This document shows positions 41,584 through 51,417 of a DNA stretch of 64,000 nt, one piece after another. A program made the position numbers and the translations under genes. A model generated the notes under the pieces. The model worked only from the letters and a program-made list of their open reading frames with translations, was not told the DNA's origin and made no database searches. Source of the stretch: JBMNMU01 sp050953505 (lineage in GTDB: Bacteria; Bacillota; Clostridia; Peptostreptococcales; Anaerovoracaceae); assembly GCA_050953505.1 (NCBI GenBank), contig JBMNMU010000001.1, forward strand, positions 1,488,001 to 1,552,000, written 5' to 3'. How positions within the stretch are numbered: position 1 is the stretch's first letter; every line of letters starts with the position of its first letter.

Positions 41584-43816
41584 AAGGTTTGAAGTTCTTT
41601 AGCCGCAAGGCATTGGTTACTACGGATACAGAGCTCAATGACATGGCTGCTGCTGCAAACATAGGGCTGAGCAAGGGGCCACCAAAGATATGCAAAACAC
41701 CAGCAGCAATTGGTATGCCTATAACATTATAAGCAAAAGCCCAGAAGAGATTTTGTTTAATATTCTTAATGGTACTTTTACTAAGCTGTATAGCAGCAAG
41801 AACATCCATCAAATCACTTCGCATTAAAACAATATCTGCAGATTCCATAGCAACATCTGTACCGGAACCTATGGCAATTCCGATGTCTGCTTGGGCAAGA
41901 GCAGGAGCATCGTTTATGCCATCTCCAACCATAGCTACCATCTTACCTTCTGACTGCAATTTTTTCACTTCATTGGATTTATCCTGGGGCAGAACCTCTG
42001 CAAGTACCCTGTCGATGCCTACCTTCCTTGCAATGGCCTCCGCTGTCCTCTTATTGTCCCCAGTAATCATATCTACTTCAAGCCCCATAGATTTTAGCTT
42101 TTCGATGGCTTCCAAACTTCTTGCCTTCACCACATCTGCAACAGCAATAATACCTGAAAGCTTCTGATCCATAGCAATGTACATGGGGGTTTTTCCCTCG
42201 CCGGCAAGTCGATCCGACTGCTTCTCCAATGATGCTAAGGAAATATTCTTTTCATCCATGAGCTTTTTATTTCCCAGCAAGACTTGGATTCCATCTACCT
42301 CAACTTGAATGCCCTTCCCTGGAATAGCTTCAAAGGAGCTTACCTTTAAGAAATCCAAACCTTCTTCTTCAGCCTTTCTTACAATAGCCTCAGCTAGAGG
42401 GTGCTCCGAACCCTTTTCAGCAGATGCAGCCATCTGGAGAAAGTGTTTCCCATTGACACCTTCAGCGATAATCACATCGGTCACTTCCGGTTTACCCTCT
42501 GTAATTGTTCCAGTCTTGTCAAAAACAATTGCATCTATTTTATGAGTGGCTTCCAAGGCCTCGCCACCCTTTATTAATATACCATGCTCAGCACCTTTTC
42601 CCGTACCTACCATGATCGCCGTAGGAGTTGCAAGGCCCAAAGCACATGGACATGCAATGACAAGGATTGAAATAAATATCTTTAATGAGAAAGCTAAAGT
42701 TTCCCCGCTAATGAACCAAGCTAAAAAAGCAAAAACCGCAATTCCAAACACAATGGGAACAAAGTATCCCGATACGATATCTGCCATTTGAGCAATTGGG
42801 GCTTTAGAACCTTGGGCCTCTTCAACAAGCTTGATGATTTGGGCAAGGGCAGTATCTCCCCCCACCTTCGTCGCTTTAAATTGTATCATACCGTTTTTAT
42901 TAATACTGGCGGCATAGACTGGATCTCCAGCCTTTTTTTCAATGGGTATACTTTCACCTGTAAGCATAGATTCATCAATGGAAGTATTTCCCTCTAAAAC
43001 CACTCCATCTACCGGTATTTTTTCTCCTGGCTTTACTAAAATCACATGGCCGATTTGAACCTCATCTATAGGAACCTGGTATTCTTTTCCATCCCGAATA
43101 ACGACTGCCGTTTTAGGCGCAAGGCCCATTAATTTTTTTATAGCTTCTGAAGTACGCCCCTTTGACAGAGCTTCAAGGGATCTTCCAAGCAAAATTAGGG
43201 TAATTATGACTCCTGCAGTTTCGAAATAAAGACCTTCAACGGCATCATGATTACCTTGGAATATCTGATACATAGCATAAAGGCTATAAACAATCGCAGC
43301 TGATGTACCCATCGCAATCAAGGAGTCCATGTTAGGGCTTATATTCCAGATAGCTTTAAATCCAATGGTGTAGAATTTATATCCAACTACAACAATTGGC
43401 AGAGTCAAAATAATTTGTGCTAAAGCAAAATTTCCAGGATTCAGCATAGGATTAATAAATGATGGAGTAGGCAGACCAATCATATGCCCCATTGCAATAT
43501 ATAAAAGAGGAATGGCAAATATGGCAGAAACAATAAATCTCGTCCAAATGATTCTAACTTCCTTTTCCCTTTGCAGCTTATCTTCATCTGTGATCTTTTT
43601 TTCTTCGATCTCAGAGGCCGTGTATCCTATCTTGGCGATTTTCTCAATTATTTCTGATAGATTTATTTGAGTGGGATCATATGAAACACTTGCCTTCTCA
43701 GTTGCTAGGTTCACGGATATACTGTCTATCCCATCCATTTTACCTAAAACTTTTTCTATTCTAGCGGAGCAAGCCGCACAAGTCATACCGTTTATTTTCA
43801 AAGTTTCTTTATCCAT
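41579..43816 (-). CDS. copA: Copper-exporting P1B-type ATPase
   Basis: The 745-residue pump has one N-terminal metal-binding domain (GMTCAACSARIEK) and eight membrane helices. The transmembrane ion motif is ACPCALGLATPT, the phosphorylation motif DKTGTITEG, the nucleotide-binding SEHPLAEAI, and the hinge GDGINDAPALAQADIG. The C-P-C motif and the adjacent copZ favour Cu(I) export, with Ag(I) also likely. It is probably the first gene of a copA-copZ unit. No regulator was found upstream, so control may be from a distant CsoR-like protein. Confidence 0.96.
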   Translation of the reverse strand: MDKETLKINGMTCAACSARIEKVLGKMDGIDSISVNLATEKASVSYDPTQINLSEIIEKIAKIGYTASEIEEKKITDEDKLQREKEVRIIWTRFIVSAIFAIPLLYIAMGHMIGLPTPSFINPMLNPGNFALAQIILTLPIVVVGYKFYTIGFKAIWNISPNMDSLIAMGTSAAIVYSLYAMYQIFQGNHDAVEGLYFETAGVIITLILLGRSLEALSKGRTSEAIKKLMGLAPKTAVVIRDGKEYQVPIDEVQIGHVILVKPGEKIPVDGVVLEGNTSIDESMLTGESIPIEKKAGDPVYAASINKNGMIQFKATKVGGDTALAQIIKLVEEAQGSKAPIAQMADIVSGYFVPIVFGIAVFAFLAWFISGETLAFSLKIFISILVIACPCALGLATPTAIMVGTGKGAEHGILIKGGEALEATHKIDAIVFDKTGTITEGKPEVTDVIIAEGVNGKHFLQMAASAEKGSEHPLAEAIVRKAEEEGLDFLKVSSFEAIPGKGIQVEVDGIQVLLGNKKLMDEKNISLASLEKQSDRLAGEGKTPMYIAMDQKLSGIIAVADVVKARSLEAIEKLKSMGLEVDMITGDNKRTAEAIARKVGIDRVLAEVLPQDKSNEVKKLQSEGKMVAMVGDGINDAPALAQADIGIAIGSGTDVAMESADIVLMRSDLMDVLAAIQLSKSTIKNIKQNLFWAFAYNVIGIPIAAGVLHIFGGPLLSPMFAAAAMSLSSVSVVTNALRLKNFKPY

Positions 43817-44014
43817 AAAACCACTATCCCTTCTGAGATTTATAATAATATAGTATCCAATTAATCTATCTCAATGTATTTATCTTATAGTAATGCCTAT
43901 TAACCAACATCTTCCCCTTTTCCTAGATTGCATATTTCGTTAACTAATTAAAGTTAGCCATGACTTACCATAAATAGTTTATACTAAACAACCTAAACCA
44001 GCAACCACAAACTA

Positions 44015-44626
44015 TTATTCAATTTTACATATATACATAGCAGATTGCTTACCTGTATGGATCACTTCAAGGTTCTTAAATTGCTCCATTAATTCATCTT
44101 TAATCGTTCTTATATAATTGAAATAATCACCCTTCTCCAACCACTCAGCCATATCTATAATGAAGGAGCGCTTATCATTGTACTCAAAATAAATCACCAA
44201 GTGTCTGGCGATTCTTTTCATTTCTTCATACATTATCTGTCTCTCATGGGGCCTCAATCCATGAGCCACATAAGAAGAGACGGCTATATCAAAACTTTTA
44301 TCCTTAAATGGTAACCCTACCAGAATATTTCCTTCCATAAATTGTGGTCCAGGCTCTCGAGATACTCTCTCCGTCTTTTTCCTAGCAATTTCAATCATTT
44401 TTCCCGCAGGATCTATTCCCACTGCTTCTAACCCTTCTTGATATAACACATTACACAAGGCACCAGTTCCGCAGCCGATATCAATAACATTGGTATAAGG
44501 GGAAAGATCGAGGCTATCCCTTGCTACATCAAGGGTGGCTTTATATTTTCGCATCTGCCAATTAAAAAAGAAGCCGTATATAAATGAGATCTTATTGAAT
44601 AACATATCGCTTTTTTCTTTTCCCAA
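44015..44626 (-). CDS. Class I SAM-dependent methyltransferase
   Basis: This protein of about 203 residues has the Rossmann methyltransferase motif I VIDIGCGTGALCNVLYQEG, motif II VGIDPAGKMIEIA, and a motif-IV-like FDIAVSSYVAHGL. It resembles UbiE- and Tam-type small-molecule methyltransferases. The substrate is unknown. The start is uncertain: TTG 44624-44626 has an AAGGTG site 8 bp upstream, while ATG 44603-44605 follows GGGAAAAG. It stands alone between copA and the GTPase-nuclease gene. Confidence 0.87.
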   Translation of the reverse strand: MGKEKSDMLFNKISFIYGFFFNWQMRKYKATLDVARDSLDLSPYTNVIDIGCGTGALCNVLYQEGLEAVGIDPAGKMIEIARKKTERVSREPGPQFMEGNILVGLPFKDKSFDIAVSSYVAHGLRPHERQIMYEEMKRIARHLVIYFEYNDKRSFIIDMAEWLEKGDYFNYIRTIKDELMEQFKNLEVIHTGKQSAMYICKIE

Positions 44627-45005
44627 TACCTTAGCACCTTCAATCTTTATCTTTATATCTTTTATTAATAGTCTAAACGATTAAACTATTATCAGCCAAA
44701 GATACACCAGACTTTATTTGATTAAGATCTCTTAAGAATTCAATATCCTCGTATATTGTTACTTTTAAATGCATGCCTTGCTATTTCATACCCCAGAGCT
44801 GTTCTTTTTAACCATATTTGTGCTTGCATCAAGGGCATAACTAATTAGTCTATTTACTTGATTAAAAGTTTCAATAACAAAATTTCTATTAGGTAAACCT
44901 TTCAAGTGAAGGAGTGCACCCTTAGACATAGTACAAAACAACAAGAGGCCTGCTGCATTTAAACAACAGACCTTTTGAAAAACATATGAATTTCATCCCT
45001 CACCC
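44627..45005. other. Gap with a terminator-like hairpin
   Basis: No gene is supported. Near 44944-44977 two complementary 10-nt arms (AGGCCTGCTG and CAACAGACCT, two G-U pairs) form a hairpin that may end the GTPase-nuclease transcript. The rest is AT-rich and holds the methyltransferase promoter region. Confidence 0.5.
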
Positions 45006-47624
45006 TTATTTTTTTCTCGTAGCAATCCTATAAAACTCCTTTTGTTCAGGATCGCCCTCCTTCTGTTTCTCATATTCATTCATAACCCTTAGTTTTGATT
45101 GATCCACCTTTTCCTTAAGCTCCCTAGCTGATAAAATAGAGCCTCCAAGGCCTCTTACTATTGATTGCTGCAAAGCATCGGAGGTGGCTACTGTAATATG
45201 ATATTTTCCCCGATTCTCATGGGCAAACCTTTCTATATACTGGTCTGCAGTCTGCCCTTCTTTTGTATATATCACATGAATATTTTCGTAATCCATGGAT
45301 TTTTCAAGCTGATTTTCGGCTCGATATGCATCGAATACAACTGTAACCTTCCCTTTTTCCGTCGCTAGGTAATTACTTAAAATATCTATAAGATTGATTC
45401 TGGCGCCATCCATATTGATATGAGCAAGCTCCTCTAATTCAGGCCATGCAAAGATAATATTGTAGCCATCCACCAGCAAATAGTCTTCTTTTGTTTCCAC
45501 TATTTCCCGGCCTGCATAGGTGGATTGGTAATAGCTTTCTTTTGCAGTCTTTCGACCCTTCCATAGGGCTTTCTTTCCCTGATTGGCGTAGAAGGTTTTA
45601 TTGAAAATTTCATCAATTTCTTCTAAGCTAATAGCTTCTTCCTCTGCATATGAGGCCCGGCTTATCGTTGCTTCTCCTGAGAAATCCTCCTTTTGAAGCA
45701 AGTAGCTTTCAACATGCATGTACTCCTTCACTTCATCCCAGCTTACAATAAAGCTTGATCCCTGAGCACAAAACACAGAGCCGGTTGGATTTTCAACATC
45801 TCTTTCTGAGTCATACCCTATCATTTCTATCACTTCTTGTTGATTCCTGCAGGGCTCATAGCCTTTTAAGCTACAGAACAACCTTCCAAGGCCCTTCGTA
45901 TAAGCAAGCAGCTCCTGTTGATAATTTCTCATATTTATGACGGGGGCACTGCCTTCCAAAACAGCTGTCTCCCCATCTGTTTCTGATATCCTGCAACTAC
46001 CATGCATCATCTCTATGTCCGTCATGGCCTTCCCTACCATATTTTCTGGGGTTTCTAAACGGAAGGTATAATAAGGTTCCAGCAGCACCGATTCCCCTTC
46101 TTTTAGTCCTTGCCGCACGGCTCTGTAGGTGGCCTCTCTAAAATCCCCTCCTTCTGTATGTCTATTATGGGCCCTACCTGAAACCAAAGTAATTTTCATA
46201 TCTGTAATATTGGAACCTGTCAATACCCCCTTGTGCTGTTTTTCCTTCAGATGGGTCAAAATCAGGTTTTGCCAGCTCTTAGCAAGCACATCCTCACTAC
46301 ATATGCTTTCAAATTGGAGGCCACTTCCAGGTTCACCTGGCTCTAATAGCAAGTGGACTTCTGCGTAATGTCGTAAAGGTTCAAAATGACCTACCCCCTC
46401 CACTATATTTCCAATCGTTTCTTTGTATACAATTCTTCCCGTATCAAAGGAGGCTTCAATGTCAAATCGTTCCTTTATAAGACTCTGTAAAATCTCAATC
46501 TGCACCGCGCCCATAACCTGCAATTGAATCTGTTGTGATTGCTCGTCCCACACAACATGAAGAGCCGGCTCCTCATCCTCCAGCTGCCTGATCTTCGGAA
46601 GCATTCCTCTAGGATCGCACCCTTCCGGTAGCACTAATTGATAGGATAGCACTGGTTCTAAAATGGGAGCATTAGAGGATTCCTCTATTCCTAATCCTTC
46701 TCCTGGCCTAGCCTGAGTAAGCCCTGTTACTGCACATACTGTACCTGCTTCTATCTCTTGAACTGCGTCATATTTATGGCCTGAATAAATACGGATTTGG
46801 TTCACTTTCTCTTCCCAGTCACCATTGCTTAATGCATCCTTTACCTTAAGCTTACCCCCTGTAATCTTCATGTGTGTGAGACGGTTACCTTGTTGATCTC
46901 TTGAGATTTTAAAGATCTTCGCCCCGAATTCATCTGGATAGTAAGGGACCAAGGTAAGCTCTGCTACCCCTTGCATAAACTCCTCTACCCCTTCTAATTT
47001 TAAAGCTGATCCGAAATAACATGGAAACACCCTTCGCTCCTTAATTGCTTTTTTTATCTGAGCTTTTTTAATATGATCTGTTTCCAGATAGGATTCCATC
47101 ATCATTTCATCGCACATGGCAAGCTGTTCGTAAAATGTGTCTTCATTTATTTGATCAAATTCAATACAGCCATCGTCTAGCATTTGCTTCAACTCTTTGA
47201 TTAATTTGTCCCGATCTGCACCCACTTGGTCCATTTTATTAATAAATAAAAAAACAGGTATCCGGTAAATAGCAAGAAGGCGCCACAAGGTCATGGTGTG
47301 TGCCTGTATGCCATCTGCTCCGTTTATCACCAAAATAGCATAGTCTAAGACCTGAAGTGTTCTTTCCATTTCAGCAGAAAAGTCAGAATGGCCTGGGGTG
47401 TCCAGCAAAGTAATATAGGTCTCTCCCGATTCAAAAATAGCCTGCTGTGAAAAAATGGTAATACCTCGTTCTCGCTCTAACTCATCGGTATCTAAATAAG
47501 CATCCTTATTGTCTACCCTTCCTAGCTTGCTAATTTTCCCGCTAAGATAAAGCATACCCTCGGATAATGTTGTCTTCCCCGCATCCACATGGGCCAATAT
47601 TCCTATGACTAACTTTTTTATCAT
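45006..47624 (-). CDS. TetM/EF-G-like ribosomal GTPase fused to a Rae1/YacP-like NYN nuclease domain
   Basis: The first 650 or so residues are a translation GTPase of the tetracycline ribosome-protection type: G1 AHVDAGKTT (residues 11-19), switch II DTPGHSDF, G4 INKMD, then EF-G-like domains II-V. After a linker, residues 715-872 form a NYN nuclease domain of the YacP/Rae1 family. Acidic residues are D719 in LLVDGYNIIFAW, D765 in VVFDAYR, D794 in GQTADQYIE and D816 in VATSDALQQ, with the typical SARELKEKV end. Rae1 cuts mRNA in the ribosomal A site, and ribosome-protection GTPases dock at that site. The fusion suggests a factor that enters stalled ribosomes and cuts their mRNA. Antibiotic resistance is possible but unproven. 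The start follows AAGGAATTTTACAG. Confidence 0.9.
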   Translation of the reverse strand: MIKKLVIGILAHVDAGKTTLSEGMLYLSGKISKLGRVDNKDAYLDTDELERERGITIFSQQAIFESGETYITLLDTPGHSDFSAEMERTLQVLDYAILVINGADGIQAHTMTLWRLLAIYRIPVFLFINKMDQVGADRDKLIKELKQMLDDGCIEFDQINEDTFYEQLAMCDEMMMESYLETDHIKKAQIKKAIKERRVFPCYFGSALKLEGVEEFMQGVAELTLVPYYPDEFGAKIFKISRDQQGNRLTHMKITGGKLKVKDALSNGDWEEKVNQIRIYSGHKYDAVQEIEAGTVCAVTGLTQARPGEGLGIEESSNAPILEPVLSYQLVLPEGCDPRGMLPKIRQLEDEEPALHVVWDEQSQQIQLQVMGAVQIEILQSLIKERFDIEASFDTGRIVYKETIGNIVEGVGHFEPLRHYAEVHLLLEPGEPGSGLQFESICSEDVLAKSWQNLILTHLKEKQHKGVLTGSNITDMKITLVSGRAHNRHTEGGDFREATYRAVRQGLKEGESVLLEPYYTFRLETPENMVGKAMTDIEMMHGSCRISETDGETAVLEGSAPVINMRNYQQELLAYTKGLGRLFCSLKGYEPCRNQQEVIEMIGYDSERDVENPTGSVFCAQGSSFIVSWDEVKEYMHVESYLLQKEDFSGEATISRASYAEEEAISLEEIDEIFNKTFYANQGKKALWKGRKTAKESYYQSTYAGREIVETKEDYLLVDGYNIIFAWPELEELAHINMDGARINLIDILSNYLATEKGKVTVVFDAYRAENQLEKSMDYENIHVIYTKEGQTADQYIERFAHENRGKYHITVATSDALQQSIVRGLGGSILSARELKEKVDQSKLRVMNEYEKQKEGDPEQKEFYRIATRKK

Positions 47625-47806
47625 CTGTAAAATTCCTTCATTTGTGTTCTAATCACTTCTTGAATATAATTATAACTGAATTATTGTATGATTTCTATGC
47701 GCTTTATCAAGCCCGCCTAATTGCACACCTAATATAAAATCAACTTAATATAAATATCCTTCAACATCCGCACCAAGTGTTGCCCCAATATAACTCCCCC
47801 CAATAA

Positions 47807-47833
47807 AAAAAGGAACTCAAAATGCTCCTTTTT
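47807..47833 (-). terminator. Terminator after ligD
   Basis: AAAAAGGA and TCCTTTTT pair around 11 nt, with further T residues (TTTTTTTATTGG) downstream on the minus strand. It lies 50 bp after the ligD stop codon. Confidence 0.7.
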
Positions 47834-47882
47834 AAAATTTCTTTAATTTGCTAGAAAACCCAAATCCCGTTGCAGGTAAATC

Positions 47883-50384
47883 CTACTTCAACCTCTGACT
47901 ATCCTGGGTTTGGAAAAAATCCTTCCAAGGATCAGGGCCACCCAGTCTTCCAAGTGCATCTGACAGGCTAATGCCGTCTGGGTTAATGGAATCAAGCTCC
48001 TCCCATGAGATAGGCATAGATACCTTCGCGCCTTTTCTTGCTCTCAAAGAATAAGGGGCAATGCTTGTTGCACCTCTTCCATTTCGTATCCAATCAATAA
48101 AGATTTTGCCCTTACGTCTGTCCTTCCGAACATTGCTTGTGTAACGATCAGGCCATTTCTTTTCCATAATTTCAGCAACCTGCTTTGCAAAGCTGTGAAA
48201 CACATCCCACGAAACAGAAGGTGTTAAGGGAACTACAATATGATATCCTTTGCCACCGCTGGTTTTTAGATAAGACTTTAATGAAAGTTCATCTAAAATG
48301 CTTTTTACATCCATAACACCTTGGCGCACCCTGCTTAAATCCATCCCTTCATCGGGATCTAAATCAAACACCATAATGTCTGGCTTTTCAAGGTTATTTA
48401 CACGACTTCCCCAAGTATGAAATTCCAATGTATTCATCTGAACTTCAGATAAAAGTCCGGAAACATTCTCAACATAAAAATATTCCTCTGCCTCATTTTT
48501 TTCTGATGAAATATATATGGTAGAGACACCTTTTTTATCAGAGTCCGGGTGTTTCTTGTAGAAGCACGCCTGAGATACACCTTTAGGGCAGCGCACGATG
48601 CTGAGAATTCGGTGGCTAACATAAGGTAGCATATGCTCTGCTACCATTTCATAGTAATCCACGATTTGGGCCTTTGTGATTTCAGGATTATCAAAAATCA
48701 CTTTATCTGGACTTGTTATAGTAACTCCTTGGACAATGATGCTACCATCCTTTGCTCCCATGGGCTCTACCTTCTCTCTCTTCTCTATCCTTACATCCAT
48801 TGATTTCGGCCTGCTATCCACAACAGGTTTTGGTTCATCTAAATCCGCTACCAAATCACTAGATACCGGTTCCCTTTTTACCTCTTTGGGATCCTTATCT
48901 GTACGCAAGCCTTTAAAGCTTGCTTGCCTTAGTAGGTTTTTTTCTGTCCATTCTGCAAACTTAATCTCAGCCACTAGAACAGGCTCTATCCATGTTATTT
49001 TTTCATCAGACCTTTCTTTGGGTGAGATTTTAAATGGCGATTCGCCACGCACCAGCCCTTGAAATTTTACCTCAAGTTCCTCCATAGTACGTCGACTAAA
49101 GCCGGTTCCAGCCCTTCCTACGTACACCAGCTCCTCCCCTTCATAAATACCAAGCAAAATGGAACTGATCCCCCTGGTTTTTTTATCAGTAAGGGTATAC
49201 CCGCCAATGATAAATTCCTCTCTCCTGTCGCATTTTAATTTGATCCAATCTCCGTTCCTTGTACCTGTATAAAGGGAATCTGCTTTTTTACCGATGATAC
49301 CCTCCATGCCCGCTTCACATGCTACCCTAAAGCTTTCATCACCGTTGCCCTCAACATGTCTGCTATAATAGAGATTTTTAGGGGCATCTTCCATCAATGA
49401 TTCTAATACTTTCTTTCTCTCCATAATTGGTTGTCCCCGTAGATCTTTACCATCCAAGGCAAGAATATCAAAGAGAATATATGTGAGGGTCTGCCCCTTC
49501 GACCCCTTCATATAATTTTGCAGCGCCTGAAAATCTGTTTTGCCTTCTAGATTAATAACAGTCATCTCCCCATCTAAAACCATGGTCCGACCTTGAGACC
49601 AGTGAGCCAAGGCTGTAGAGATGTCATGAAATCGAGTTGTATAGTCATTGCCATTTCTGGTAACTAGTCGTACTTTTCTACCTTCTAAAAAAGCTATCAT
49701 GCGATAGCCATCGTATTTCATCTCGTAAAGCCAATCTTCCCCATCTGGAACCTGGTTCACTAATTTTGCAAGCTGCACATCCACCTTATCAAAAGGATTT
49801 CTTGTAATCTTATCACCTTCTCCGGCTTCGATTTCAGCCATAGTACGCCTGGTTCTGATGCTAGTGTTAAACTGGGATATCCCAGTTTCATTTTTTGTGT
49901 ATTCATCTCTTTCCTTAAGAAAAATCCAATTATTCTTCCTTTCCCCTTCCTTACCCTTTAAACGAATTAAAGCCCAATTTCCTTTCAACCTGCTTCCCTT
50001 TAGAGCAAATTTCAGCATACCTTGGTCCAGTCCTTCATCTACGTTTCCATAGGGTTCCCAGAAGCCTTCATCCCAAATCATAACAACTCCGCCTCCATAT
50101 TCCCCCTTGGGTATGGTTCCCTCGAAGTTTCTGTAATCCAAAGGGTGATCCTCTACCTGGATAGCAAGCCTCTTCTCACGGGTATTGAAGGAGGGGCCCT
50201 TAGGAACTGCCCAGCTCAAAAGGACACCTCTCCATTCTAGGCGAAGATCATAATGATCATTCCGAGCAATATGATGCTGGATAACAAACCTTAGCTGCTC
50301 TTCGTCATTGCCAGTTCTTCCTTCAGGCTCCGCTGTTTTTTCGAAATTTCTTTTTTCATTATACTCAGATAGTTGTATAGACAT
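47883..50384 (-). CDS. ligD: Multifunctional ATP-dependent DNA ligase D
   Basis: The 833-residue end-joining enzyme has three parts. First is a 3'-phosphoesterase domain (FVIQHHIARNDHYDLRLEWR; about residues 30-150). Next is the ATP-dependent ligase (LYEMKYDGYRMIAFLEGR with the adenylated Lys; LVYVGRAGTGF in the OB part). Last is the archaeo-eukaryotic primase-like polymerase (YEMVAEHMLPYVSHRILSIV; VFDLDPDEGMDL with metal-binding Asp residues). The order PE-ligase-polymerase is common in Firmicutes. It trims, fills and seals broken DNA ends brought together by Ku, whose gene ends 3 bp upstream on the same strand, so the two form an operon. In related bacteria the pair acts in spores or stationary cells. 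Confidence 0.97.
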   Translation of the reverse strand: MSIQLSEYNEKRNFEKTAEPEGRTGNDEEQLRFVIQHHIARNDHYDLRLEWRGVLLSWAVPKGPSFNTREKRLAIQVEDHPLDYRNFEGTIPKGEYGGGVVMIWDEGFWEPYGNVDEGLDQGMLKFALKGSRLKGNWALIRLKGKEGERKNNWIFLKERDEYTKNETGISQFNTSIRTRRTMAEIEAGEGDKITRNPFDKVDVQLAKLVNQVPDGEDWLYEMKYDGYRMIAFLEGRKVRLVTRNGNDYTTRFHDISTALAHWSQGRTMVLDGEMTVINLEGKTDFQALQNYMKGSKGQTLTYILFDILALDGKDLRGQPIMERKKVLESLMEDAPKNLYYSRHVEGNGDESFRVACEAGMEGIIGKKADSLYTGTRNGDWIKLKCDRREEFIIGGYTLTDKKTRGISSILLGIYEGEELVYVGRAGTGFSRRTMEELEVKFQGLVRGESPFKISPKERSDEKITWIEPVLVAEIKFAEWTEKNLLRQASFKGLRTDKDPKEVKREPVSSDLVADLDEPKPVVDSRPKSMDVRIEKREKVEPMGAKDGSIIVQGVTITSPDKVIFDNPEITKAQIVDYYEMVAEHMLPYVSHRILSIVRCPKGVSQACFYKKHPDSDKKGVSTIYISSEKNEAEEYFYVENVSGLLSEVQMNTLEFHTWGSRVNNLEKPDIMVFDLDPDEGMDLSRVRQGVMDVKSILDELSLKSYLKTSGGKGYHIVVPLTPSVSWDVFHSFAKQVAEIMEKKWPDRYTSNVRKDRRKGKIFIDWIRNGRGATSIAPYSLRARKGAKVSMPISWEELDSINPDGISLSDALGRLGGPDPWKDFFQTQDSQRLK

Positions 50385-50387
50385 ATA

Positions 50388-51164
50388 TTATGCTAACTCC
50401 TTATCCTTTTTAGCCTTTTCCACACTTGCCTTCAAAGCCTCCATCAAATCGATGACCTTTCCGGTGTTATCACTTTCCTTCGGCGCAACCACATCTTTGC
50501 CGGAAATTTTTGTTTCTATAAGATTACGTAGCTTAATCTGGTATTCGTCTTGATATTGAGATGGATCAAAAGGCGTATCCATTGAATTGATTAAGAGCTT
50601 GGCCATATTCATCTCCTGCTCTGATACTTCCGGCTTAGCATACTGCTTTTGGAGTGCTTTTACATCATCTGCATAATGCATAGTGGAAATAAGGATGCCG
50701 TCTTCCCGAGGTATAATAGCCATCAGGGTATCCTTCGTACCCATAACCGCTTTTCCAATGGCCACCTTCTGCTCTGCCATCAAAGCCGAACGGAGAAGCT
50801 CAAAGGCTTTTTCCCCTCCCGGCTGAGGTACAGCTTGATAGGTCCGGTTATAGTAAACGGGTGAAATTTGGTTAAGCTGGGCAAAATGTAAAATCTGAAT
50901 AGACTTTTCTTTTTCAGTTTTAATCTTTTCAATTTCTTCGTCAGTAATCACCACATACTTGCCATCATCATATTCAAAACCTTTCACAATATCAGTAGAT
51001 TTAACTTCCTTACCGCAATGGGAGCAGGTTTTCTTATATCGAATACGGCTATTGTCATCCTTATGAAGTTGATTAAAATGGATATCATTGTCTTGTGTGG
51101 CAGTGTACATGGCAATGGGAATGGCAACCATTCCAAAAGTAATGACAGATTTACGGGATACCAT
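50388..51164 (-). CDS. ku: Ku protein, DNA end binding
   Basis: The start ATG 51162-51164 behind GGAGGTGTTTCAACG gives 258 residues. The longer frame to 51206 lacks a better site. The Ku core is clear: VSRKSVITFGMVAIPIAMYT, HFNQLHKDDNSRIRYKKTC with a CSHCGKEV zinc-like pair, the KGFEYDDGKYVVITDEEI part, and YNRTYQAVPQPGGEKAF. A basic Lys-rich tail ends the protein and probably contacts LigD and DNA. It forms a homodimeric ring on double-strand breaks and recruits LigD, encoded directly downstream. Confidence 0.97.
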   Translation of the reverse strand: MVSRKSVITFGMVAIPIAMYTATQDNDIHFNQLHKDDNSRIRYKKTCSHCGKEVKSTDIVKGFEYDDGKYVVITDEEIEKIKTEKEKSIQILHFAQLNQISPVYYNRTYQAVPQPGGEKAFELLRSALMAEQKVAIGKAVMGTKDTLMAIIPREDGILISTMHYADDVKALQKQYAKPEVSEQEMNMAKLLINSMDTPFDPSQYQDEYQIKLRNLIETKISGKDVVAPKESDNTGKVIDLMEALKASVEKAKKDKELA

Positions 51165-51296
51165 CGTTGAAACACCTCCAATATTATTTGATTCTTCTTC
51201 TTTCATGTAACCTTATACTGAGTTCTAACCAGTAGTTTATGAAGATCAATCAAAATAATACCAGTATCTTGAAACTAGTCTCTAGAGGTAAAAAAT

Positions 51297-51415
51297 GTGC
51301 AAAATTTCAAGTTGTATGTGAAATTATGAGTAAGATTCGTCAAAATCCACAGACTATTTGAAATTTTGCACAAATCCATTGTAAAATCCACAGATTAATT
51401 GAATTTTTGCACATT
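51297..51415. repeat. Degenerate AAAATTTCAAGT-type repeat
   Basis: GTGCAAAATTTCAAGTTGT, then inverted TTTGAAATTTTGCACAAAT and TTGAATTTTTGCACATTTG, occur within 120 bp. The core is shared with the MITE-like element at 21213-21399. It fills the gap between ku and uppP. Confidence 0.7.
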
Positions 51416-51417
51416 TG

